DNA from: Mycobacterium ahvazicum | GTDB lineage: Bacteria; Actinomycetota; Actinomycetes; Mycobacteriales; Mycobacteriaceae | Reading direction: 5' to 3' | NCBI RefSeq assembly: GCF_900176255.2 | Contig: NZ_FXEG02000004.1 | Coordinates: forward strand, 1-64,000 | Length of the DNA: 64,000 bases | Shown here: in pieces, positions 45,701 through 54,055 of the stretch | How positions within the stretch are numbered: the stretch's first letter is position 1 | How the letters are laid out: each line of letters opens with the position of its first letter | Position numbers and translations under genes: made by a program | Notes under the pieces: model-generated | Told to the model about the DNA's origin: nothing | What the model saw: the letters and a program-made list of their open reading frames with translations, nothing else | Databases searched by the model: none

Positions 45701-46720
45701 GGCCGCTTGCTCGAATCCCTAAGCGAGCCATTCGCATTGGACGCAATCACGGTGCGAGTCGATGCGCGCATCGCCATCGCGCTGTGCCCGGACCATTGCG
45801 AGCATCCGCAGGACCTGCTGAGTCGCGCCGAGGCGGCGATGCCGCACGCCAAATCCGCTCTGGGCAAGATCGCGGTCTACGACTCGGCGTTCGAGTTGCA
45901 CCGCGACACCGACCCCAACCTCGTCGAGGAATTGCGCGCCGCGCTGTTCGAGGGTGAGGAGCCGACGCTGTATTACCAGCCCAAGATCAACACCAGCGAC
46001 GGAAGCGTGCACAGCGTCGAGGCACTGCTGCGGTGGGACCACCCGACCCGCGGGGTGCTGCTGCCCGAAGAATTCCTGCCCGCCGCCGAACGAGCCGGGC
46101 TGATGCGCAAGATCGCTGATCGCACACTCAAACTCGCTCTCTCACAGATCCAGTACTGGCGCGAAAAGGGTGTCACATCGTCGGTCGCGGTGAACCTGGC
46201 GACGACCAACCTGCTCGACCTCGAGCTGGTCGGCTCGATCGAAAGGCTGCTGTGGGCACGCGGTTTGCCCGCCGACGCCCTGATCGTCGAGATCACCGAA
46301 AGCGCCCTGGTCGACTCGGCGCGGTCGCGTAACACCGTAGCCGAGTTGCAGCGCCTGGGGGTGCGCGTCTCGCTGGACGACTACGGCACCGGCTGGTCGT
46401 CGTTGGCGCGCTTGCAGGATGTCTCGGTCGACGAATTGAAGCTCGACCGCATTTTCGTGGCGCGGCTGGCCCAAGACGCGCGCTCGGTCGCCATCGTGCG
46501 GTCGACGGTGGCGCTGGCGGACAGCCTGGGCGCGGACCTGGTGGCCGAGGGAGTCGAAGATGAGGTCACGCTGAGCGCCCTGCAGCGATTCGGCTGCACG
46601 ATCACCCAGGGGTTCGTACACACCCCGCCGTTGCCGCCGGCCGAGCTTGAGGAATGGATCAGTCACAATGTGCCCCAACAGAATCCGAGAACGTCGGAGC
46701 AGGCCGGGGTAGCCGACTAG
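42752..46720 (+). CDS. Membrane protein with two GGDEF domains and one EAL domain
   Basis: 1322 residues from ATG 42752 behind TGGAG. Order: membrane region (about 15-330), GGDEF1 (about 335-500; intact GGDEF at 416-420), linker, second membrane region (about 570-860), GGDEF2 (about 870-1035; signature degenerated to TDDEF at 962-966), EAL (about 1050-1305). EAL residues are present: Glu1090 in EALLRW, EITES, the Asp pair 1209-1210 in DDYGTG, the Lys in ELKLDR and AEGVED. GGDEF1 lacks the inhibitory RxxD, while GGDEF2 keeps it (RRED, 953-956). It should both make and break c-di-GMP. It looks like two membrane-GGDEF units fused to one EAL. No equivalent stands between Rv1261c and Rv1260 in Mtb. 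Confidence 0.92.
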   Translation: MKRWTGIPWQRFGLSARLGWLVVAGYGCAGLLIVIADVRNLEGAYATRPVDEIALAGSLLFGSACCLRAARFADGRRRLGWLAMVTAQLGWAIGELIWAFYDVRSQLDHASHPAAAEIVLLLWPFGAMTSLVALSNVSRHSSRRLVLDGLILVTSLLVVSWVFVLEKQLRDTTGSRTATVAQVVNDGILLTTAILMLSRGRPGERPSRSLVAAGIAVISIADITMVFDTGIGSYHVSDLGDLGRVAGLCMITLGALASVNETTQVSASRSEVLSRTLLWLPYLPLALAAVVGFGAIVRAQHGVLTALLGILVGAVLVRQFIALTENQELLSAVAREAFRDSLTGLANRPHFLHRLEDAVAARNEDGAPIAVLCLDLDNFKAVNDGLGHPAGDELLIRVAGRLTAALHDNGLIARLGGDEFAVLLEGSVEESQAAAQDVLEAFSAPIVIDGVPVAVRPSIGFTVATAASTCTVDQLLRHADLAMYTAKREGGHCVRSFVPDIPFSYTFPRSTESAVSAASALPAKLADWVPVSAAVSGASGAPRTAGAHPNTSMPAVAADPPEGPQWGPLPVRITMAFLAIGVITFTATSLAGLNAKDTAFTNILYAALNLLAAMLIGARAYRVAADRLAWWLIALGMASSAVGDFVYLLRVPDGQSPSVADAEYLAFYPFVYLGLLLLVRARLAAVPIPIRLDPLVCGLAMAALGVALRAGPFHAAATRTPDTVLVGLLYPWGDLVLAALAAGMLPVVGWRNEFRWLLLVAGLVGFALADTVYLFETAAGSYRVGTTLDAAWPAASLLVAMASWAPAASVPPALKRGFGSYAVPVACTAVALSVIILDENSRLATALAALSLVTAAVRFSLTLRDVSMMAESYKHAMTDELTTLPNRRSLATALTSMSDSPSAELDPALKTPSRKALLLVKLYEIDEISDSLGRHFGAELLRHIADRLATTVRREDLLARVTDDEFAILLTEGSDLTGARAQAGRLLESLSEPFALDAITVRVDARIAIALCPDHCEHPQDLLSRAEAAMPHAKSALGKIAVYDSAFELHRDTDPNLVEELRAALFEGEEPTLYYQPKINTSDGSVHSVEALLRWDHPTRGVLLPEEFLPAAERAGLMRKIADRTLKLALSQIQYWREKGVTSSVAVNLATTNLLDLELVGSIERLLWARGLPADALIVEITESALVDSARSRNTVAELQRLGVRVSLDDYGTGWSSLARLQDVSVDELKLDRIFVARLAQDARSVAIVRSTVALADSLGADLVAEGVEDEVTLSALQRFGCTITQGFVHTPPLPPAELEEWISHNVPQQNPRTSEQAGVAD

Positions 46721-47760
46721 AACAGCTCCTTGGCCAACAGCTCCAGCGTTGCCACCCGGCCCGGCGCGGTGGCCGGGTCGGTGCCGCGATGAGCCGACGC
46801 GACGGGGTTCACCATCACCTCGTCGACGCCGAACTGCCCGGCCAGCGCTCGCACCTGCTCGGCGGCCTGGGCCGGAGTGCCGAGGACGGCACGCGCCAAC
46901 CCGCTGTCCACGATGTGCTGCTGAGCCGGCGTCAGTTCGGCCACCTCGGCCTCCTCGACCAGCGGGACCGGGCCCAGCGGCTGTCCGGTCCGCAGCCGAG
47001 CCATCATCTGCAAGTTGGGCAACATCAATGCCGTTGCCTCTTCCCGTGTTTCGGCTACGGCGGCGTTCACCGTCAAGAACGTCACGGGCTCGGCGGTCAG
47101 TGCGCTGGGCTCAAATCGCGTGCGGTAGATTTCGAGCGCCTCTTCGGTTCCGTTGCCGGAGAAGTGATGTGCGAACACATACGGCAGCCCCTTGGCCGCC
47201 GCCAAACGCGCCGAGTACATCGACGAGCCCAACAGCCACAACCGCGGTTCGCTCGCCGCGGCCGGCGTGGCCTTGAGCCGGTAGTCGCCGGAGCGCAACG
47301 GAAGCAGCACGCCGCGCGCACTCATCAACGCCGCGACGTCGTCGAGGTATTCGGGAAAGTTCTCGATGTCGCGATCTTGCTCGGCTGCTGAGCGGGCACC
47401 GCGCAACGCGTACGACGTGACCGGGTCGGAGCCGGGCGCCCGTCCGATGCCCAGGTCGATTCGGCCCGGCGCCGCGGCTTCCAGCAGGGCGAACTGCTCG
47501 GCGACGGCCAGCGGCGCGTGGTTGGGCAGCATGACTCCGCCGGATCCCAGCCGCACCCGCGAGGTCTGGGCGGCCAGGTAGGCCAGCAACACCGGCGGGC
47601 TGGTCGCGCCGACCGAGGGCATGTTGTGGTGCTCGGCGACCCAGTAGCGGGTGTAGCCCAGCCGGTCGGCGCTCTGCGCCAGCTGCACGGTCGCGGCCAG
47701 CGCGTCACCGGTCGACTGGTCGGTGCGTACCGGGACGAGATCGAGGACGGAAAGGCGCAC
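46717..47760 (-). CDS. Luciferase-like flavin monooxygenase
   Basis: 347 residues from GTG 47760 (the Leu-Ser-Val-Leu-Asp-Leu start is typical). Bacterial-luciferase fold, MsnO8/group 1 type: WVAEHHNMPSVGATSP near residue 38, GSGGVMLPNHAPLAVAEQFALLE, DLGIGRAPGSD, and a C-terminal TPAQAAEQVRALAGQFGVDEVMV. It probably uses FMN or F420; the substrate is unknown. The stop codon overlaps the convergent GGDEF-EAL stop within one CTAG. A much longer frame over the FAD gene upstream is a shadow. Confidence 0.88.
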   Translation of the reverse strand: MRLSVLDLVPVRTDQSTGDALAATVQLAQSADRLGYTRYWVAEHHNMPSVGATSPPVLLAYLAAQTSRVRLGSGGVMLPNHAPLAVAEQFALLEAAAPGRIDLGIGRAPGSDPVTSYALRGARSAAEQDRDIENFPEYLDDVAALMSARGVLLPLRSGDYRLKATPAAASEPRLWLLGSSMYSARLAAAKGLPYVFAHHFSGNGTEEALEIYRTRFEPSALTAEPVTFLTVNAAVAETREEATALMLPNLQMMARLRTGQPLGPVPLVEEAEVAELTPAQQHIVDSGLARAVLGTPAQAAEQVRALAGQFGVDEVMVNPVASAHRGTDPATAPGRVATLELLAKELF

Positions 47761-47798
47761 GATGGCCTCAACGCATTCGGCGCGGGGTTCGTTCCCGG

Positions 47799-48929
47799 CT
47801 AGTAGTTGCTCGGCGTAATCGAATTCACGACGGCCTCGAACTGCTCCTGCGAGATCGGGGCCCCGCCGGGAATGTTGTCGGTGGCCAGGAACTGGGTGCG
47901 CTCGGTATAGCCGTGAAAGCGCTTGAAGTAGTTGGTGAAGCCGACCCCGTGGTCGACCCAGTCGCCCTGGCTGACCCGCTTGAGCTCGCCGGCCAGGATG
48001 TAGGCGCCCAGCAGCGCGACACTGGTCCCCTGGCCCGACAGCGGCGAGCAGCAGTACGCCGCGTCGCCGACCAGCGCCACCCGGCCGATCGACCAGTGAT
48101 CCATCACGATCTGCGCCATCTCGTCGAAGTAGAAGTCCGGTGCGTCGCGCATGTACTTCAGCAGTTGTGGGCGTACCCAGCCGTCGCCGGCCATCCGCTG
48201 CTCGACCTCGGCGAATTGGGCTTCGATGTCGCGGTAGTCCAGCCGCAGTTCGGTGTCCATGAAGCCCAGCATGGCGCGCGCCTCGGTGTTGTTGCGGGCG
48301 CTGTAGACCCCGGCCATCGTGGTGTCGCCGTAGTGCCACATCTGCCAGAAGTCCAGATTCAGGAAATTGGGCACGGTGAAGATCGCGGCGTGCGTGCCCA
48401 GCCGCTTGATGAATCGTTCCTCGGGACCGAAAACCAGTCGGCGCACATTGGAATGCAGACCGTCGGCGCCGATCACCAGGTCGAAGCTGCGCGCGGGTGC
48501 ACGTTCGAACGTCACATCGACGGCCAGGCCGCGGTTCTGCAGACCGGTGATGCTGTCGTCGAAGAGGTACTCGGTCGCGGGCTGCGTTGCCTCGTAAAGC
48601 AACTCGACCAAATCGTCGCGCAGCAGCTCGATGTCCGGGTTGTCGATGGGGCCACCGGTCGGCGTCGATTCGGTGTCGCGGGAGAGCTCGTTGCCGTCGC
48701 GGTCGACGACCGAGGAGCCGCGAATGCCCGTCTTGCGATCGGCGGCGGCGGCCAGCAGACCCATGCGGTCCAGCACCGTGAGCGCCGGACCGCGCACATC
48801 GATGGCCTGCCCGCCCGGGCGCAGGCCTGGGTGGCTCTCCACAACGGTCACCGAATAGCCATGCCGCCCAAGCCAATACGCCAACGTTGTACCGGCGACG
48901 CTGGCCCCGGAAATCAGTACTTTAACCAT
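47799..48929 (-). CDS. FAD-dependent aromatic-hydroxylase-type oxidoreductase (Rv1260-like)
   Basis: 376 residues from ATG 48929. Group A flavoprotein monooxygenase: the dinucleotide motif GASVAGTTLAYWLGRHGYSV near residue 7, a DG motif GADGLHSNVRRLVFG near residue 155 and GDAAYCCSPLSGQGTSVALLGAY near residue 280. It would hydroxylate or epoxidise a small hydrophobic compound with NAD(P)H and O2. The luciferase-like gene follows 38 nt downstream on the same strand; udgB lies 6 nt upstream. All three may be cotranscribed. Confidence 0.9.
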   Translation of the reverse strand: MVKVLISGASVAGTTLAYWLGRHGYSVTVVESHPGLRPGGQAIDVRGPALTVLDRMGLLAAAADRKTGIRGSSVVDRDGNELSRDTESTPTGGPIDNPDIELLRDDLVELLYEATQPATEYLFDDSITGLQNRGLAVDVTFERAPARSFDLVIGADGLHSNVRRLVFGPEERFIKRLGTHAAIFTVPNFLNLDFWQMWHYGDTTMAGVYSARNNTEARAMLGFMDTELRLDYRDIEAQFAEVEQRMAGDGWVRPQLLKYMRDAPDFYFDEMAQIVMDHWSIGRVALVGDAAYCCSPLSGQGTSVALLGAYILAGELKRVSQGDWVDHGVGFTNYFKRFHGYTERTQFLATDNIPGGAPISQEQFEAVVNSITPSNY

Positions 48930-48935
48930 AGAAGG

Positions 48936-49772
48936 TCACTTAATCCCTGCCAGCTTCTTGGCTTCAATGAAGATATCGTCAAGCATTGCCGGAGTCAGCC
49001 TACCGGTGAACATGTTTTGCTGGCTGGGGTGGTAGCAACCCAGCAAACGCACGCCCGACGGTAACTCGGCGACGGCACCGTGGCCGAAGCGCGGCTTGGG
49101 CGTTGCTCGCATCGCGGTGACACCCGGCAGCCGCAACGCGATCTGCCAGCCGAACCCGCCAAGGGCGACGATGGTGCGCACGTGCTCAGCCACCAACCGC
49201 CATTCGGCTTCCAGCCAGGGCCAACACGTGTCACGCTCGGCCGGGGTCGGGGCGTTGGCCGGCGGCGCGCATCGCACCGGGGCGGAAATGCGAACCTGCT
49301 TGGTGTGCAACCCATCTGCGGCGTCCACGCTGGTCGGCTGGTTCACCAGCCCGGCCCGATACAGGGCGGCGTACAGCTGGTCGCCGGAGCGGTCGCCGGT
49401 GAACATCCGCCCGGTTCGGTTGGCGCCGTGCGCGGCCGGCGCCAGCCCGACGATGAAGATTCGCGGCCGTATCGATCCCCATCCCGGCACCGGCCGGCCC
49501 CAATACGGCTGGTCGGCGAACGCACGCCGTTTGGCCACGGCGACCTCCTCCCGCCAGGCGACCAGACGCGGGCAGGCGCGACAGACGCTGACCACGGCGT
49601 CCAGTTCCGGCACCGAGCCGGCCGCGCCGGCCAGCGCCCGGACCTGTGCCGCGTCGGCGGCCTTCGGGGTCCCCGGTTCGGCCGGATCGCCGGGCCATCC
49701 GGTGCCGGGCAGCACCGGCGAATCGAAGGCCAATCCGGTATTCGGATGAACAAGCACATGAACATCCTGCAT
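48936..49772 (-). CDS. udgB: Type-5 uracil-DNA glycosylase UdgB (Rv1259-like)
   Basis: 278 residues from ATG 49772. Family 5 (UdgB) features: a [4Fe-4S] cysteine pattern beginning CRACPRLV near residue 65, catalytic-loop GLAPAAHGANRTGRMFTGDRSGD near residue 111, further cysteines RCAPP and TCWPW, and the HPSQQNMFTGRL motif near residue 250. It excises uracil, ethenocytosine and related lesions. Head-to-head with the tap gene, 71 nt apart. Confidence 0.92.
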   Translation of the reverse strand: MQDVHVLVHPNTGLAFDSPVLPGTGWPGDPAEPGTPKAADAAQVRALAGAAGSVPELDAVVSVCRACPRLVAWREEVAVAKRRAFADQPYWGRPVPGWGSIRPRIFIVGLAPAAHGANRTGRMFTGDRSGDQLYAALYRAGLVNQPTSVDAADGLHTKQVRISAPVRCAPPANAPTPAERDTCWPWLEAEWRLVAEHVRTIVALGGFGWQIALRLPGVTAMRATPKPRFGHGAVAELPSGVRLLGCYHPSQQNMFTGRLTPAMLDDIFIEAKKLAGIK

Positions 49773-49843
49773 TCAGCCGACAGGAGCACGAAATTCGGTG
49801 GCTGCCGCGATCGCTTTGGGGTTAGATTCTCCCGGCGATATTT

Positions 49844-51091
49844 ATGACACATTCCAGCCGAGGTCCGGCACTTCTGATCCTGTTCGCCACGCTGGTGGCG
49901 ACCGCGGGTACCGGCATTTCGCTGGTCGCTTTCCCCTGGCTGGCGCTGCAGCACCGGGAGAGCGCAGGCGACGCGTCGATCGTGGCAGCGGCGATGACGG
50001 TGCCGCTGGTGCTCTCCACGCTGGTCGCCGGGACCGCGGTCGACTTTTTCGGGCGCCGGCGCATTTCGCTGGTCTCCGATTGGTTGTCCGGCATGGCGGT
50101 GGCCTCGGTTCCGGTGATCGCCTGGCTATTCGGGGCGAATGCGCTCAATGTCGCCGAGCTGGCCGTATTGGCATTTCTTTCGGCCGGATTCGACCCCGCC
50201 GGGACAACGGCGCGCCAGTCGATGCTGCCCGAGGCCGCCGCGCGGGCCAACTGGTCGCTGGACCGCACCAACAGCGTGTACGAGGCGATTCTCAATCTGG
50301 CTTACATCGTGGGTCCGGGTATCGGCGGTTTGATGATCGCCACGGTCGGCGGCGTCAACACGATGTGGATCACCGCGGGCTGTTTTGGGTTGTCGTTCAT
50401 CGCAATTGGGGTGCTGCGGCTCGAGGGCATCGGCAAGCCGCATCACGCCACCCGGCCCGACGGGTTGGTGTCCGGCGTCGCCGAGGGTTTGCGTTTCGTC
50501 TGGAACATGCGCGTGCTACGCACGCTCGCGTTGGTCGATCTGGTTGTCACGGCGCTGTATCTGCCGATGGAAAGCGTGCTGTTTCCCAAGTACTTCAGCG
50601 ATCGTCACGAACCCGCGGAGTTGGGCTGGGCGCTGATGGCGCTCGGGGCCGGCGGCGTGGCGGGTGCCCTCGGTTATGCCGTGCTGTCGAAGTATCTGCG
50701 GCGGCGCACGGCCGTGCTGACCGCGACGCTGACGTTCGGTGCCGCGTCGGTCGGGATCGCGTTCCTGCCGCCGCTGCCGGTGATCCTGGTGCTGTGCGCG
50801 CTGACCGGCTTGGTATACGGGCCGATCCAGCCGATCTACAACTACGTGATGCAGACCCGGGCTCCGCACCATCTGCGCGGCCGGGTGGTCGGGGTGATGA
50901 CGGGGCTGACCTTCGCCGCGGGCCCGCTGGGCTTATTGGTAGCCGGTCCGCTGGCCGACGCCGCCGGGCTGCGGGTCACGTTCCTGGCGTTGGCGGTGCC
51001 CATCATCGTGGTCGGCCTGATCGCCTGCGCGCTGCCGTCGCTGCGCGAACTCGATCGCGCGCCGGAGTTTGCTGAGGATTCCGCGCCGTAA
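49844..51091 (+). CDS. tap: MFS multidrug efflux pump Tap (Rv1258c-like)
   Basis: 415 residues (Mtb 419), twelve predicted membrane segments, MFS antiporter type with the loop-2 motif near DFFGRRRISLVSDWLSG. Tap exports tetracycline and aminoglycosides in Mtb, where it belongs to the WhiB7 regulon. The 71-nt gap to udgB contains an AT-rich stretch (GAAATTC near 49789) and a TAGATT (49824-49829), but I cannot assign a WhiB7 promoter with confidence. It is followed 9 nt later by the oxidase gene. Confidence 0.88.
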   Translation: MTHSSRGPALLILFATLVATAGTGISLVAFPWLALQHRESAGDASIVAAAMTVPLVLSTLVAGTAVDFFGRRRISLVSDWLSGMAVASVPVIAWLFGANALNVAELAVLAFLSAGFDPAGTTARQSMLPEAAARANWSLDRTNSVYEAILNLAYIVGPGIGGLMIATVGGVNTMWITAGCFGLSFIAIGVLRLEGIGKPHHATRPDGLVSGVAEGLRFVWNMRVLRTLALVDLVVTALYLPMESVLFPKYFSDRHEPAELGWALMALGAGGVAGALGYAVLSKYLRRRTAVLTATLTFGAASVGIAFLPPLPVILVLCALTGLVYGPIQPIYNYVMQTRAPHHLRGRVVGVMTGLTFAAGPLGLLVAGPLADAAGLRVTFLALAVPIIVVGLIACALPSLRELDRAPEFAEDSAP

Positions 51092-51100
51092 AATCGGCAC

Positions 51101-52480
51101 GTGAGCACCACAGTCAATGAAGACATGCTGGCCGGCCTGATCGCCGATCTACCGGACGGGATGGTGGTCACCGACCCGACCATTACCGACGGCTATCGCC
51201 ACGACCGCGCCTTCGATCCGGCGGCCGGCACGCCGCTGGCCGTGGTGCGGGTGCGCTGCACCGAAGACGTGCAGAAAGTGTTGCGCTGGGCCACCGCCCA
51301 CCGGGTGCCCGTCGTGCCGCGCGGGGCCGGCACCGGCTTGTCGGGCGGGGCGACGGCGCTGGCCAACGGGATCGTGCTGTCGACCGAGAAGATGCGCGAC
51401 ATCACCATCGACCCGGTCACCCGGACCGCGGTATGCCAGCCCGGGCTGCTCAACGCCGAGGTGAAGAAGGCCGTCGCCGAGCACGGCCTGTGGTATCCGC
51501 CGGACCCGTCGTCGTATGAAATCTGCAGCATCGGCGGCAATATCGCCACCAACGCCGGCGGCCTGTGCTGCGTGAAATACGGCGTCACCACCGACTACGT
51601 GCTGGGGATGCAGGTGGTGCTGGCCGACGGCACCGCGGTGCGGCTGGGTGGTCCGCGGTTGAAGGACGTCGCGGGGCTGTCGCTGACCAAGCTGTTCGTC
51701 GGCAGTGAAGGCACGCTGGGCGTCGTCACGGAGGTGACGCTGCGGCTGCTGCCCGCGCAGAACACGTCGAGCGTCGTGGTGGCCAGCTTCGCCTCGGTGG
51801 AGTCGGCCGTCGACGCGGTGCTGGGCGTCACGTCGCGGCTGCGGCCCGCAATGCTGGAGTTCATGGATTCGGCGGCGATCAACGCCGTCGAGGACATCTT
51901 GCGCATGGACCTGGACCGTGGGGCCGCCGCGATGTTGGTGGCCGGCTCCGATGAGCGCGGCCGCGCCAGCGGCCAGGACGCCGAACTGATCGCCTCGATA
52001 TTCGCCGAGAACAAGGCAACGGACGTTTTCACTACCGACGATCCGGCCGAGGGCGAGGCGTTTGTGGCCGCGCGCCGGTTCTGTATCCCCGCCGTCGAGG
52101 CCAAGGGTTCGCTGCTGCTCGAAGACGTCGGGGTGCCGCTTCCCGCGCTGGGGAAGCTGGTGACCGGGATTGCCCACATCGCCGCGCAGCGCGACCTGAT
52201 GATCTCGGTGATCGCCCACGCCGGCGACGGCAACACCCACCCGCTGATCGTGTTCGACCCCGCCGACGCCGCGATGGCCGCGCGCGCCCAGCTCGCGTTC
52301 GGCGAAATCATGGACCTGGCAGTCGGATTGGGTGGCACCATCACCGGCGAGCACGGGGTGGGCCGGCTGAAGCGGCCCTGGCTGGACGGCTACCTCGGGC
52401 CCGAGGTGATGGCGCTCAACCAGCGCATCAAACAGGCCCTGGACCCGCTGGGCATCCTCAACCCCGGCGCGGCGATCTAG
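51101..52480 (+). CDS. FAD-linked oxidase, GlcD/D-lactate-dehydrogenase-like (Rv1257c-like)
   Basis: 459 residues from GTG 51101. FAD-binding type 4 domain (PCMH fold): PVVPRGAGTGLSGGATAL near residue 70 and GGNIATNAGGLCCVKYGVTTDYVLG near residue 147. The C-terminal oxidase domain has the HAGDGNTHPLIVFD substrate/metal segment near residue 373 and TGEHGVGRLK near residue 417. It would oxidise a 2-hydroxy acid such as glycolate or D-lactate. It follows tap closely and may be cotranscribed. Confidence 0.9.
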   Translation: MSTTVNEDMLAGLIADLPDGMVVTDPTITDGYRHDRAFDPAAGTPLAVVRVRCTEDVQKVLRWATAHRVPVVPRGAGTGLSGGATALANGIVLSTEKMRDITIDPVTRTAVCQPGLLNAEVKKAVAEHGLWYPPDPSSYEICSIGGNIATNAGGLCCVKYGVTTDYVLGMQVVLADGTAVRLGGPRLKDVAGLSLTKLFVGSEGTLGVVTEVTLRLLPAQNTSSVVVASFASVESAVDAVLGVTSRLRPAMLEFMDSAAINAVEDILRMDLDRGAAAMLVAGSDERGRASGQDAELIASIFAENKATDVFTTDDPAEGEAFVAARRFCIPAVEAKGSLLLEDVGVPLPALGKLVTGIAHIAAQRDLMISVIAHAGDGNTHPLIVFDPADAAMAARAQLAFGEIMDLAVGLGGTITGEHGVGRLKRPWLDGYLGPEVMALNQRIKQALDPLGILNPGAAI

Positions 52481-52551
52481 TTCTACGGGTCGGCGTGCGG
52501 CGGCGGGTTGGCGGTGTGCCCAGACGGTGAAGGGAATCCCGGCGTGAATGA

Positions 52552-53229
52552 TCAGCGGGCGCGGTGGGCGAGTTTTTCGGGAGCAAGGATGAAGAGGGTC
52601 TTGCCTTCTTGGCGGATCCAGCCGCGCTGAGTGAAGTCGGAGAGTGCTTTGTTGACCGTCTCACGGGAGGAGCCAAGGAGTTGAGCCAACTCTTCTTGGG
52701 TGAGATTGAGCACGACGCTGAGCGTTTGTTCGGTGCCGACCCCCCCGAATCGCTGCGCCTGGTAGAGCAATTGTTTGGCCACCCGGCCCGGAACGTCGGT
52801 GAAGATCAGGTCGCACAGCGTGTCGTTGGTGCGTCGTAGTCGGCGGGCCAGCATTGTGAGGAGTCGTTCGGCCATGCTGGGGTAGGCGGCGGTCCAGGCC
52901 CGCAGCGCACCGCGGTCCATCCGCACTGCCTGTACTTCGGTCAACGTGGCTACGGTCGAGGTTCGTGGTCCCGGATCGAACAGGGCGAGCTCGCCGAACA
53001 TGTCAGTCGGGCCGAGCACTGCGATCAGGGTTTCGCGGCCGTCTGGAGTCTTACGCACGACTTTGACTTTCCCGGCGAGCACGACGTACAAGTCGTTGCC
53101 TGGTTCGCCTTCGGTGAACACGGTGCGGCGGGGCGGGAAGCTCACCTGCTCGAGCTCGCCCGCCAGGACGGCAAGGGCGTCGGGGCCAACGCCGTGCAGC
53201 ATTGCAACTCGCGCTAGAACATCTTGCAC
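52552..53229 (-). CDS. CRP-family cAMP-binding regulator, paralogue of Rv3676
   Basis: 225 residues from GTG 53229, fitting the 224 of Mtb CRP; the frame opens further at 53292. The cyclic-nucleotide pocket reads FGELALFDPGPRTSTV, preserving the Glu, Arg and Thr/Ser contacts. The recognition helix SRETVNKALSDF is nearly the same as in Rv3676, implying recognition of the same TGTGA-N6-TCACA half sites. It is not present between Rv1257c and Rv1256c in Mtb. It lies 151 nt downstream of the TetR gene on the same strand and near an adenylyl cyclase gene in the same window. Confidence 0.9.
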   Translation of the reverse strand: MQDVLARVAMLHGVGPDALAVLAGELEQVSFPPRRTVFTEGEPGNDLYVVLAGKVKVVRKTPDGRETLIAVLGPTDMFGELALFDPGPRTSTVATLTEVQAVRMDRGALRAWTAAYPSMAERLLTMLARRLRRTNDTLCDLIFTDVPGRVAKQLLYQAQRFGGVGTEQTLSVVLNLTQEELAQLLGSSRETVNKALSDFTQRGWIRQEGKTLFILAPEKLAHRAR

Positions 53230-53380
53230 CAGAGCGCCTTTCGCGTCCGCGGCGTCACGGGAAGTCCGGTGTGAGGGCTGCGGCACAACCATGTTTCGCG
53301 CACCTTCCCGGCGTGGTGTTCACGAAGAATGTTAGCTCATCTAACCCTGGCTTTGGCCGGGTGTGCGCAGGCCTCGCGAG

Positions 53381-54055
53381 TTACGACCGATCGGGTCCGG
53401 CAGCACTGGAGGGGCGGGTGACTGCCGGCAGCACAAGCGTATCGATGACGTTCCGCACTAAATCGGCGTCGACGGTCTGGCCGCTCAGGGCCCGTAGCAG
53501 ACCCATCGCCACGATCACGTCGGCGACCAGTGACCAATCACGGTCGCCGGCTATCTCGCCGCGGTCGGCAGCTTGGGTGAAAATGGCTGACAGCACGCGG
53601 CGGCCTTTGAAGAGAATCAATTCGTCGAGCGCAGAAGCCATATCGGGATCCTGGGCAGCTTCCAACCCGACGCGCAGGATCAGGTCATTGGAGATCAGGT
53701 CGTCGTCGTTGCGGGCTACACGCTCGACGATGACCTGCAGATCACCCGATAGGCTGCCGGTATCGGGCGGGCCGTCGTCCAACAGATGCGGTCGCCAATA
53801 GACCAACGCGTCGGTGATCAGTGCCGTCTTCGATGACCAGCGGCGATAGATAGCAGCTTTACCGACACCGGCACGCGCGGCGATGTCGTTCATGTTGGTG
53901 GCGCTATAGCCTTGTTCGGCCAGAATCTCCAAGGCAGCGTTGAGGATTGCGGGATCACGTGACCGGTCGAGGCGCCCGCTGGTGCGTTGGCGCAGCTTGG
54001 ACTCGGGTTCGGCGATACAGTCCTCGGGTCGACCAGACGTTCGCGTGTCACTCAT
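53381..54055 (-). CDS. TetR-family repressor of the mmpS-mmpL operon
   Basis: 224 residues from ATG 54055, whose ATGA overlaps the mmpL stop. The N-terminal TetR DNA-binding domain (about 25-80) includes ILAEQGYSATNMNDIAARAGVGKAAIYRRWSSKTAL. The C-terminal part is a TetR_C-type ligand domain with the DDLISNDLILRVGLEAAQDPD helix. Being the last gene of the efflux operon, it probably autoregulates it, as TetR regulators do for other MmpS/MmpL pairs. Confidence 0.9.
   Translation of the reverse strand: MSDTRTSGRPEDCIAEPESKLRQRTSGRLDRSRDPAILNAALEILAEQGYSATNMNDIAARAGVGKAAIYRRWSSKTALITDALVYWRPHLLDDGPPDTGSLSGDLQVIVERVARNDDDLISNDLILRVGLEAAQDPDMASALDELILFKGRRVLSAIFTQAADRGEIAGDRDWSLVADVIVAMGLLRALSGQTVDADLVRNVIDTLVLPAVTRPSSAAGPDRS

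Noticed and set aside
46717..48876. One 719-residue protein fusing the luciferase-like enzyme to an upstream extension
   Set aside because: The extension is the FAD oxidoreductase gene read in the wrong frame; GTG 47760 begins the real protein.
49780..49843. WhiB7-controlled promoter of tap
   Set aside because: An AT-rich patch is present, but the -35/-10 spacing does not fit well enough to call it.
53229..53320. CRP binding site upstream of the CRP paralogue
   Set aside because: TGTG and CACA halves occur near 53270-53287, but the spacing is 10 nt instead of 8 and the inner bases do not match.
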